This document shows, one piece after another, positions 17,276-24,180 of a stretch of 41,712 nt of DNA. The notes beneath the pieces are model-generated. The model searched no databases, was not told the DNA's origin, and worked only from the letters and a program-made list of their open reading frames with translations. Each line of letters opens with the position of its first letter. The first letter of the stretch is position 1. The position numbers and the translations under genes are program-made. The stretch is from an uncultured Collinsella sp. Lineage in GTDB: Bacteria; Actinomycetota; Coriobacteriia; Coriobacteriales; Coriobacteriaceae. Where the stretch lies: the NCBI GenBank assembly GCA_900541795.1, contig UQLC01000017.1:1-41712 (forward strand), written 5' to 3'.

Positions 17276-17312
17276 TAAAACGTTTGACTAACCCAAGCGA
17301 AAACCCTGCTAT
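17276..17312 (+). promoter_or_regulatory. Candidate nan operon promoter with LacI-family-like operator
   Basis: TTGACT (17284-17289) and TGCTAT (17307-17312) are 17 bases apart. The decamer TAAAACGTTT (17276-17285) with a central CG, as in LacI/CcpA-type operators, overlaps the -35 box. The same decamer recurs upstream of gap at 29981-29990. The rest of 17185-17275 is AT-rich with no gene seen. Confidence 0.4.
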
Positions 17313-17346
17313 CCTGCGGGTTGACGAAGACTGATATCTCACCTCG

Positions 17347-17429
17347 CCGATACATACTGTCTGGCGAATCGTTTGTCAACGAATTCGGTGAACGGTAGTA
17401 AATACCGTTCAAGCGTATGTATGTATCGG
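17347..17429 (+). promoter_or_regulatory. Three-way-junction RNA in the nan leader (candidate cis-regulatory RNA)
   Basis: Closing stem P1 pairs CCGATACATAC (17347-17357) with GTATGTATCGG (17419-17429), 11 perfect bp. Inside, P2 pairs CGAATCGTT (17365-17373) with AACG-a-ATTCG (17378-17387, one bulge), and P3 pairs GAACGGTA (17390-17397) with TACCGTTC (17403-17410), 8 perfect bp. Joining strands are 7, 2 and 8 nt. A further helix GCACCT/AGGTGC (17442-17447 with 17508-17513) follows. It resembles no riboswitch class I recognise; whether it binds a ligand is unknown. Confidence 0.45.
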
Positions 17430-17525
17430 TCGCCGAGCGCGGCACCTCAGTTGGGTTCGTCGGTAGGTAAGGTATATATCGTCCGCAAGTTGCGCGGGGG
17501 CAAGTCTAGGTGCTCCCGAGTAAGA

Positions 17526-17544
17526 TTCTCTATTGATAGGAGAA
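17526..17544 (+). promoter_or_regulatory. Hairpin covering the ribosome binding site of the nan binding-protein gene
   Basis: TTCTC (17526-17530) can pair with GAGAA (17540-17544), burying part of the AGGAG site (17538-17542) before the ATG at 17548. CTCC at 17513-17516 is an alternative partner for GGAG. This could act as the expression platform of the leader. Confidence 0.35.
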
Positions 17545-17547
17545 GAC

Positions 17548-19161
17548 ATGGCCATCATCAACAAGGGTATGTCCAGGCGTTCGTTCCTCGGCCTCACCGG
17601 CAGCGTCGCTGCTGTCGCAGGGCTTGGTCTCACCGGCTGCGGTGGCAGCTCTAGCGACGAGGGTTCCGCTTCCGGTTCCACCGATTCCGCCAACCGTGGC
17701 GGCGGCGTGATCACCGCTGGTTCCGCTTACGCTCCGTCCAGCTTCGATCCCGCCAGCACCGGCTCCGCTGTGGGCCTGGGTGCTAACTGGCACGTCGTCG
17801 AGGGCCTCTACGGCATCGATTACCACGACTACAGCACCTTCAACGAGCTCGCCACCGACGATCCTAAGTCCGTGGACGACACCACTTTCGAGGTCACCAT
17901 CCGCAAGGACGCCAAGTTCTCCGATGGCACCGAGGTCACCGCTGACGATGTCGTTGCCTCCTACACCGCTTGCGCCGCTTCCGCTACCTATGCTCCGTTC
18001 TTCCAGCCCTTCGAGTCCATCGAGGCCAAGGACGCCAGCACCGTGACGGTCAAGACCAAGGTCCCCAACTTCTCCCTGCTCAAGGATCGTCTGGCCATCG
18101 TCCGCGTTACCCCGGCCACTCAGACCGAGGAGGATCGCGCCAAGCAGCCGATCGGCTCCGGCCCCTGGATGTACGACTCTATCTCCGATACCGAGATTAC
18201 CCTGGTTCCCAATCCTGAGTACAACGGTGAGTATGCTGCCGAGGATAAGAAGATCCAGTACAGCATCCTGACCGACCCCACCGCTCGCGTTACCGCTCAG
18301 CAGGAGGGCTCCACGCTCGTTATGGAGCTCGTTACCGCTGACGCCGTCGACCAGCTTGAGAGCGCCGGCTGCAAGATCGATAACGTTCAGGGTTTCGGCA
18401 CCCGCTTCATCATGTTCAACGTCGCCAAGGAGCCTTGGAACAACGTCAAGGTCCGTCAGGCTGTCATGTATGCGCTCGACACCGAGAAGATGGTCAGCAA
18501 CACCTTCGCCGGCCTTGCCACCGCTGCCAGCTGCTACCTGCCCAAGAGCTTCACCAACTATCATGAGGCTTCCACGGTGTACAAGACCGACGCCAAGAAG
18601 GCTAAGAAGCTCATCGAGGAGTCTGGCATCACCCCGGGTGCCATCACCCTGCGCACCACCGACAACGAGCAGATTAAGGGCATGGCCGCCCAGGTCAAGA
18701 ACGACCTCGACGCTCTCGGCTTCGATGTGACCATCCAGACCGATACCTCGCCGGCCACCTACGCTGCCATCGACGGCGGCGAGGTCTACGATATCCTCCT
18801 TGCCCCTGGCGATCCTTCCTGCTTCGGCGCCGACCCCGACCTGCTGCTCAACTGGTGGTACGGCGACAACGTCTGGATGCAGACCCGTTGCCCGTGGAAG
18901 GAGTCCGCTGAGTGGCAGAAGCTCCACAGTCTCATGGACGAGGCTCTTGCCGCCGAGGGCGACGAGCAGCAGAAGAAGTGGAACGAGTGCTTCGACATCA
19001 TTGCCGACAACGCCGTTCTGTACCCCGTTGTCCACGTCAAGACCGTCTCCGCTTCCTGGGACGATCCGTCCACTGCGCCCAACGGCGAGGCCCTCGATGG
19101 CTTCAAGGGCATCGGCACGACGAGCATGTCCTTCAGGGGCGTTGCGACCGTCAAGGCGTAA
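17548..19161 (+). CDS. Family-5 substrate-binding lipoprotein, candidate sialic acid (Sat-type) ABC transporter
   Basis: A 537-aa extracellular binding protein of the SBP_bac_5 (OppA/DppA) family. The N-terminus has a Tat-like motif SRRSFLG (Arg10-Arg11) followed by a hydrophobic stretch and the lipobox LTGC with Cys31 as lipid anchor. A Ser/Gly-rich linker precedes the binding domain. Core landmarks are DPKSVDDTTFEVTIRKDAKFSDGTEVTADDV and RQAVMYALDTEKM. It is the first gene of an operon with a permease, a permease-ATPase fusion, an ATPase and NanA-, NanK- and NanE-like enzymes, so sialic acid or a sialoconjugate is the likely cargo rather than a peptide. That is inference from context: family-5 proteins of the Haemophilus ducreyi Sat system do transport sialic acid. 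The ATG at 17548 is chosen for AGGAGA just upstream. Codon use is strongly biased, as in gap and pgk. Confidence 0.85.
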   Translation: MAIINKGMSRRSFLGLTGSVAAVAGLGLTGCGGSSSDEGSASGSTDSANRGGGVITAGSAYAPSSFDPASTGSAVGLGANWHVVEGLYGIDYHDYSTFNELATDDPKSVDDTTFEVTIRKDAKFSDGTEVTADDVVASYTACAASATYAPFFQPFESIEAKDASTVTVKTKVPNFSLLKDRLAIVRVTPATQTEEDRAKQPIGSGPWMYDSISDTEITLVPNPEYNGEYAAEDKKIQYSILTDPTARVTAQQEGSTLVMELVTADAVDQLESAGCKIDNVQGFGTRFIMFNVAKEPWNNVKVRQAVMYALDTEKMVSNTFAGLATAASCYLPKSFTNYHEASTVYKTDAKKAKKLIEESGITPGAITLRTTDNEQIKGMAAQVKNDLDALGFDVTIQTDTSPATYAAIDGGEVYDILLAPGDPSCFGADPDLLLNWWYGDNVWMQTRCPWKESAEWQKLHSLMDEALAAEGDEQQKKWNECFDIIADNAVLYPVVHVKTVSASWDDPSTAPNGEALDGFKGIGTTSMSFRGVATVKA

Positions 19162-19223
19162 GACTCGCTTGAGTCTGTATGCAGGATGTCGGTCATTGGG
19201 GCCGTATCCTCATAGTTGAAACA

Positions 19224-19262
19224 AAGACCCGGGCGGCAACGATGTCGCTCGGGTCTTGTAAT
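19224..19262 (+). terminator. Intercistronic hairpin after the binding-protein gene
   Basis: AAGACCCG... (19224-19235) pairs over 12 bp, including one G-T pair, with 19246-19257, then TTGTAATG. Hairpins here commonly stabilise the binding-protein mRNA or partly terminate, giving excess binding protein over permease. Confidence 0.6.
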
Positions 19263-19283
19263 GAGTACCCGTACTCATATACC
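19256..19283 (+). promoter_or_regulatory. Candidate internal promoter with a perfect dyad in its spacer
   Basis: TTGTAA (19256-19261) and TATACC (19278-19283) are 16 bases apart. The spacer is filled by the perfect dyad ATGAGTAC-CC-GTACTCAT (19261-19278), which touches both boxes. It lies 36 bases before the permease gene and immediately after the intercistronic hairpin. Confidence 0.35.
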
Positions 19284-19318
19284 AGTTGGTCCTACCGACA
19301 AAAGAAAGGGGAGAGAAC

Positions 19319-20275
19319 GTGAACAACTTGCTACGTTTGATTGGAAGGCGTCTTGTGGCGCTGCCGATCATGGCATTGGGCGTCACCGTCCTGGTGTTCT
19401 TCCTTATGTCGTTCTCCAAGACCGACCCCGCCTACACGGCGTTGGGTGACGGTGCCTCGCCCGAGGCGGTTGCCGAGTACCATGAGAAGTATGGTCTGGA
19501 CGACCCCTGGCCCGTGCGCTACGTGCGCTATATGGGCGATTTGATCCATGGCGACATGGGCACCTATGGTGCTGCTCGCAACTCAGTTGCCAAGCGCATC
19601 TCCACGGCCCTGCCCGTCACGATGCAGCTGACCTTTATCGGTCTTGCCATCGGTGCGGTCGTTTCGTTTTTGCTCGGCGTCATCGCGGCACTGTATCGCG
19701 ATAAATGGCCGGACCAAGTGATCCGCGTCTTCTCCATCGCCGGCTTGGCAACCCCGTCGTTCTGGCTTGCCGTCCTGTTGATCCTGCTGTTCTCTTCCTA
19801 CCTTAAGGTGCTCCCGGCGTCCGGTGCTCTGCCTCACTTCACCACCAACCCGGCTGGCTATCTGGGACGTATGATCATGCCCGCTATCGCCCTGGCATTC
19901 CCGCTGACGGGCCAGATGACTCGTATCGTGCGTACCGCCATGGTCGAGGAGCTCGACAAGGACTACGTCCGCATGGCCCGTGGCGCCGGCGTTCCCGAGA
20001 AGGTCGTCGTCGGCATCAACGTTTTGCGCAACGCGCTGATCACCCCGGTCACCACCCTCGGTCTTAAGATCGGTTACCTCATGGGCGGCGCCGTCGTCAT
20101 CGAGGTTATCTTCAACCTCCCCGGCATGGGCACTGCGATTCTGCAGGGCGTTCAGGGCAACGAGGCGAACCTGGTTCAGGGCGTCGTTATCGTCGTTGCT
20201 CTTGCCTTCATCATCATCAACATCGTGGTTGACATGCTCTACCTGCTCATCAACCCGCGCATCAGGACGGTGTAG
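19319..20275 (+). CDS. ABC transporter permease (DppB/OppB type)
   Basis: A 318-aa inner-membrane permease with about six hydrophobic segments. It begins with the family-typical RLIGRRLVALPIMALGVTVLVFFLM helix, has a large external loop after it (YGLDDPWPVRYVRYMGDLIHGDMG), and carries the EAA coupling loop EELDKDYVRMARGAGVPEKVV that contacts the ATPase. The start is GTG at 19319 (MNNLLRLIG), chosen because AAAGGGGAGAG lies just before it; an in-frame upstream start at 19286 has no ribosome site. The next gene begins 3 bases after the stop. It is one half of the membrane channel, with the permease half of the following fusion protein as partner. Confidence 0.92.
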   Translation: MNNLLRLIGRRLVALPIMALGVTVLVFFLMSFSKTDPAYTALGDGASPEAVAEYHEKYGLDDPWPVRYVRYMGDLIHGDMGTYGAARNSVAKRISTALPVTMQLTFIGLAIGAVVSFLLGVIAALYRDKWPDQVIRVFSIAGLATPSFWLAVLLILLFSSYLKVLPASGALPHFTTNPAGYLGRMIMPAIALAFPLTGQMTRIVRTAMVEELDKDYVRMARGAGVPEKVVVGINVLRNALITPVTTLGLKIGYLMGGAVVIEVIFNLPGMGTAILQGVQGNEANLVQGVVIVVALAFIIINIVVDMLYLLINPRIRTV

Positions 20276-20278
20276 ATT

Positions 20279-22294
20279 ATGGTAAAGATTCGAGAGAAGC
20301 AAACCGAGCAGCTCGAGAAGGCTGCCTCCAAGGGGCTCAAGCTCGGTGGCTGGAAGAAGATGACGTTGTCTTCTAAGATTGCCGCCGTCGTGCTGGTGCT
20401 GGTCGCCCTGACTGCGATTCTGGCGCCCCTTCTTGCCCCCTATAGCCCGGTCGAGATCTTTACGGCTCGCCAGGCTCCCGGCAACGGATTTATCTTCGGT
20501 ACCGACGATAAGGGTCGCGACATTCTGTCGCGTATGCTCTACGGTGGTCGTTACTCGCTGATTATCGGCTTTGGCGCCACCGCCATGGCTCTGGTCTGCG
20601 GCTCGGTCGTGGGCGCCCTTGCAGCGGTTTCGCGCAAGGCCGTCTCCGAGACGATCATGCGTATCCTGGACATCATCATGTCCATCCCGGGCATCGCCCT
20701 CGCGGCCGTCTTTGTCTCCATCCTGGGCAACTCCGTGCCGTCGATCATCTTCGCCATCGGCTTTATGTACACTCCGCAGATTGCCCGTATCGTGCGCGCC
20801 AACATCGTGTCCGAGTACGGCGAGGACTATGTCCGTGCGGTCATCGTTTCCGGCGCCAAGGCTCCGTGGATTTTGATCAAGCATGTTCTGCGTAACTGCA
20901 TCGCCCCGATCATGGTCTTCACCGTTACCCTGGTCGCCGACGCCATCATCTTCGAGGCCTCGCTGACCTTCATCGGCGCTGGTATTCAGGAGCCCACCGC
21001 TACCTGGGGCAACATCCTCGCCGACGCCCGCGGCGGCGTGCTTGCCGGCCGTTGGTGGCAGGCGCTGTTCCCGGGTCTGGCCATCATGATCACCTGCCTG
21101 GCGCTCAACATCCTGTCCGAGGGCATTACCGACGCCATGGCCGCTGCTCCCTCCGCCGCCCTGGATCCGACCGATTCCTCCAAGCGTCGCGAGGCCGACC
21201 TGCTGGTCTCCGACCCCGTTCGCGCCTACAAGGAGCAGGCCCAGTCCCTCTCCGCTCGCCTTGGCGCCCTGCGCGATGTCGAGCTCAAGCGTGACGATCG
21301 CCATGTGCCCGACGAGTCCGTTGAGCCGATCCTTTCGGTACGCGATTTCTGCATCCAGTTTGAGCACCACGGTGACATCAACGTCGTCGACCACGTCAAC
21401 TTTGACGTCCGTCCCGGCCAGACCATGGGCCTGGTAGGCGAGTCCGGCTGCGGTAAGTCCATCACCACGCTGGCCATCATGGGTCTGACCGATGATGACG
21501 AGCACCTTTCCGGTGAGGTTCTCTGGGAGGGTCGCGACCTGCTCAAGATGAGCAAGAAAGAGTGGTTCGGCCTGCGCGGTACCGATATCGCCATGGTCTA
21601 TCAGGACGCCCTGTCCTCGCTCAACCCCTCCATGCTCATTTCCGCCCAGATGAAGCAGCTCACCAAGCGTGGCGGCACCCGTAGCGCCGAGGAGCTCCTG
21701 GAGCTCGTGGGCCTCGACCCCAAGCGTACGCTCGAGAGCTATCCGCATGAGCTTTCCGGTGGTCAGCGTCAGCGCGTTCTGATCGCTATGGCCCTTACCC
21801 GCGACCCCAAGCTGGTCATCTGCGACGAGCCCACGACCGCTCTGGACGTTACCGTCCAGAAGCAGGTCATCAAGCTGCTCAACGATCTTCAGGCCAAGCT
21901 CGGCTTTGCCATGATCTTCGTTTCGCACGACCTGGCGCTGGTCGCCGAGGTCGCCCACAACATCACGGTTATGTACGCTGGTCAGGTTATCGAGCAGGCG
22001 CCCACCAAGGAGCTGCTCACCAACCCGATTCACGAGTACACCCGCGGTCTTCTGGGCTCCGTTCTGTCCATCGAGAGCGGTTCGGGCCGCCTGCACCAGG
22101 TGCCCGGCGCCGTTCCAAGTCCGCGCGATTTCCCCAAGGGCGATCGCTTCGCGCCCCGCTCGAGCCATCCGCGTATTGGCCTGGACACCCGTCCGGTCTT
22201 CAAGCGCGTGCCCGGCACCGAGCACTTCTATTCCGAGCTCCCCGACGAGGTGCTCAAGGCAAATGGTTTGACCCCTCACGCGGAGGTGATGTAG
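20279..22294 (+). CDS. Fused ABC permease-ATPase (DppC-like plus DppD-like)
   Basis: A single 671-aa frame joins what are usually two genes. Residues 1 to about 290 form a DppC/OppC-type permease with the motif FIFGTDDKGRDILSRMLYG and EAA loop VSEYGEDYVRAVIVSGAK. A charged linker of about 55 residues follows. From about residue 347 comes an OppD-type ATPase: Walker A GESGCGKS near 387, signature LSGGQRQR near 491, Walker B LVICDEPTTALD near 511. The C-terminal tail aligns with the OppD oligo_HPY region, but the cysteines of its usual GCxFxPRCP motif are replaced (GDRFAPRSSHP, no further Cys), so no Fe-S cluster is expected there. The frame is continuous with uniform codon use, so the fusion looks genuine. 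A comparable arrangement is, as I recall, reported for the Sat sialic acid transporter. Confidence 0.9.
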   Translation: MVKIREKQTEQLEKAASKGLKLGGWKKMTLSSKIAAVVLVLVALTAILAPLLAPYSPVEIFTARQAPGNGFIFGTDDKGRDILSRMLYGGRYSLIIGFGATAMALVCGSVVGALAAVSRKAVSETIMRILDIIMSIPGIALAAVFVSILGNSVPSIIFAIGFMYTPQIARIVRANIVSEYGEDYVRAVIVSGAKAPWILIKHVLRNCIAPIMVFTVTLVADAIIFEASLTFIGAGIQEPTATWGNILADARGGVLAGRWWQALFPGLAIMITCLALNILSEGITDAMAAAPSAALDPTDSSKRREADLLVSDPVRAYKEQAQSLSARLGALRDVELKRDDRHVPDESVEPILSVRDFCIQFEHHGDINVVDHVNFDVRPGQTMGLVGESGCGKSITTLAIMGLTDDDEHLSGEVLWEGRDLLKMSKKEWFGLRGTDIAMVYQDALSSLNPSMLISAQMKQLTKRGGTRSAEELLELVGLDPKRTLESYPHELSGGQRQRVLIAMALTRDPKLVICDEPTTALDVTVQKQVIKLLNDLQAKLGFAMIFVSHDLALVAEVAHNITVMYAGQVIEQAPTKELLTNPIHEYTRGLLGSVLSIESGSGRLHQVPGAVPSPRDFPKGDRFAPRSSHPRIGLDTRPVFKRVPGTEHFYSELPDEVLKANGLTPHAEVM

Positions 22295-23122
22295 ATGAGC
22301 GAGACCGCAGTCAACGGCGTCGAGCCGATCATCTTCCTTGATGACGTCCACGTCACCTTTAGGACCCGTACCGGCTCGATTCTGCACCCCAACCTGGTTC
22401 ACGCCGTCCAGGGTGTAACGATTAAGCTCATGCCCGGTCAGACGATCGGCATCGTCGGCGAGTCCGGTTGCGGTAAGTCCACCACCGCTAACGTCATGTG
22501 CGGCCTGCAGGCCCCCACGAGCGGCAAGGTCTACTTTAAGGGCAAGGACGTTACCAAACGTACCGCCGAGGACCGTCGCCACATGGGTCGCGTCATCTCG
22601 GTCGTGTTCCAGAACCCGGCCACGGCGCTCAACCCCCGCATGGTTGTTCGCGAGCAACTGCTCGACCCCATGCGCGTCCACAACCTGGGTACCGAGGCCG
22701 AGCAGGAGAAGCGCGTCAAGGAGCTCTTGGAGCTCACCGGTCTGCCCAGCTCCGCCGCCGAGGTTCTTCCCGGCCAGCTTTCGGGCGGCCAGCGCCAGCG
22801 CGTCGCAATTGCTCGTGCCCTGTCGCTGAACCCCGATGCCATCATCGCCGACGAGCCCACCTCGGCTCTGGACGTTTCGGTCCGTGCGCAGATTCTGAAC
22901 CTGCTGACCGACCTTAAGAAGGAGCTCGGCCTGGCCATGGTGTTCATCAGCCATGACATCCAGACGGTCCGCTATATCTCTGACGACATCATCGTTATGA
23001 ATGGCGGCAAGATCGTCGAGCAGGGCGAGGCCAAGCAGGTCTTCCAGCACCCTCAGGATCCCTACACCAAGATGCTGCTCGGCGCTGCGCCGTCGCTGCT
23101 GCATCCCAAGCTCGGCGAGTAG
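22295..23122 (+). CDS. ABC transporter ATPase (OppF/DppF type, short form)
   Basis: A 275-aa ATPase, about 50 residues shorter than typical OppF because the C-terminal oligo_HPY/cysteine domain is absent. Walker A is GESGCGKS, the signature is LSGGQRQR, and Walker B is IIADEPTSALD, followed by the H-loop FISHD. It should form a heterodimer with the ATPase half of the preceding fusion protein. Its ATG follows the upstream TAG with no gap, and GGAGG lies at 22281-22285 inside the upstream gene, so translation is coupled. The protein ends with LLHPKLGE; nothing suggests a frameshift that cut off a longer tail, since a 10-bp hairpin and new gene follow. Confidence 0.92.
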   Translation: MSETAVNGVEPIIFLDDVHVTFRTRTGSILHPNLVHAVQGVTIKLMPGQTIGIVGESGCGKSTTANVMCGLQAPTSGKVYFKGKDVTKRTAEDRRHMGRVISVVFQNPATALNPRMVVREQLLDPMRVHNLGTEAEQEKRVKELLELTGLPSSAAEVLPGQLSGGQRQRVAIARALSLNPDAIIADEPTSALDVSVRAQILNLLTDLKKELGLAMVFISHDIQTVRYISDDIIVMNGGKIVEQGEAKQVFQHPQDPYTKMLLGAAPSLLHPKLGE

Positions 23123-23138
23123 CCTCGCTTTCCCTCCC

Positions 23139-23166
23139 GTGCGCCCGGTTCCCTTACCGGGCGCAC
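23139..23166 (+). repeat. Intercistronic perfect hairpin in the nan operon
   Basis: GTGCGCCCGG (23139-23148) pairs perfectly with CCGGGCGCAC (23157-23166) around an 8-base loop. No U-tract follows, so mRNA processing or protection is likelier than termination. Confidence 0.55.
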
Positions 23167-23202
23167 CTCCGTTGCGATTTCGAAAGGTTGGGTTCACGAG
23201 CC

Positions 23203-24180
23203 ATGCCAAGTGCTCAGGAGCTACAACAGCAATTTGGTGAATATCGAGGCGCTATGCCCCGTCCATCGGATTTCGATCTCTTTTGGAAGGACCGCATGGC
23301 CGAGGCCGACGCCGTCGGGCTTGACTATGCGATCGAGGCGGCATCGGTCGCCGATGCCGCGACCTGCCAGCTTTTCGACCTCTGGTATACCGGCATGTGT
23401 GGCGCGCGCCTGCATGCCAAGTACCTTAAACCCGTCTCGGACGAGCCCGCGCCATTGGTGCTTCAGTTCCATGGGTATCCGGGTGCTAGCCGCAGCTGGT
23501 TTGAGCAGGCGTCGTTTGCGGGCATGGGCATGGCACTCATCGCCCTCGACTGCCCCGGCCAAGGAGGTCCCTCCGAGGACATTGGTGGATTTGAGGGCAC
23601 AACGGTTGCCGGTCATATCGTCGCCGGTATCGACGGCGACCCGGCCAACCTCTACTATGTCCGCTTGCACCAAGATATTCGCATCCTGTGCCGCATCGTT
23701 CGCGAGCTCGAGGGCATCGATCTTGCGCGTGTGTTTGTGAACGGCGCGTCGCAGGGCGGCGGTTTGGGCATTGCGACCTGTGCGCTTAACAGCGAGCTTA
23801 TCAATCGTGCCGCCATCCTCTATCCCTTCCTGTCAGATTTCCGCCTGGTCTGGGATTTGGATGCCGACGACATTGCCTACGAGGGCCTGCGCTATTGGTC
23901 TCGCTGGTTTGACGAGGACTCGACTCGTATTGACGAAGGCTATGCCAAGCTGGCGTACTTCGATTCCAAGAACTTTGCCCCTATGGTCAAATGCCCCGTG
24001 CTGTTTGGTACTGGCACAGCCGATATCGTCTGTCCGCCAGCGACGCAGTTTGCGGTCTATAACAACCTGACCTGCGAAAAGCGTCATGAGTTCTTTGAAG
24101 GCTTTGGCCACGAGGAGATTCAGGATTTTGACGATTTGATCATTCCGTTTTTCTGCAAGGGAGGGGAGGCTCATGTCTAA
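23203..24180 (+). CDS. CE7/acetyl-xylan-esterase-family carbohydrate esterase, candidate sialate O-acetylesterase
   Basis: A 325-aa alpha/beta hydrolase of the AXE1/CE7 family, the normal length. The N-terminal PSDFDLFWKDRMAEA segment is family-typical. The oxyanion region is LQFHGYPGASRSW. The nucleophile elbow is NGASQGGG with Ser184, and the rest of the triad is Asp274 (GTADIVCPP) and His303 (FGHEE). There is no signal peptide, so it acts in the cytoplasm. CE7 enzymes remove acetyl groups from sugars; inside this operon the natural substrate would be O-acetylated sialic acid after uptake (inference, not shown by sequence). The ATG at 23203 lacks a well-spaced ribosome site (AAAGG is 15 bases away) and an in-frame TTG at 23188 exists, so the start is slightly uncertain. 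It overlaps the next gene by 8 bases. Confidence 0.85.
   Translation: MPSAQELQQQFGEYRGAMPRPSDFDLFWKDRMAEADAVGLDYAIEAASVADAATCQLFDLWYTGMCGARLHAKYLKPVSDEPAPLVLQFHGYPGASRSWFEQASFAGMGMALIALDCPGQGGPSEDIGGFEGTTVAGHIVAGIDGDPANLYYVRLHQDIRILCRIVRELEGIDLARVFVNGASQGGGLGIATCALNSELINRAAILYPFLSDFRLVWDLDADDIAYEGLRYWSRWFDEDSTRIDEGYAKLAYFDSKNFAPMVKCPVLFGTGTADIVCPPATQFAVYNNLTCEKRHEFFEGFGHEEIQDFDDLIIPFFCKGGEAHV

Noticed and set aside
17430..17520. T-box or other known riboswitch in the nan leader
   Set aside because: No T-box sequence with the usual TGGNACCGCG core, no specifier-loop layout and no terminator were found; it matches no class I can recall.
20279..22294. Sequencing error joining a permease and an ATPase gene
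   Set aside because: The linker is in frame, has the same codon bias, and contains no stop or start remnant with a ribosome site, so a real fusion is more likely.
19583..23209. A 1208-codon open frame on the minus strand across the nan transporter genes
   Set aside because: It is the mirror frame of strongly biased plus-strand codons. The translation is rich in Gly, Asp, His and Arg with no domain, and the plus strand holds four clear ABC transporter genes.
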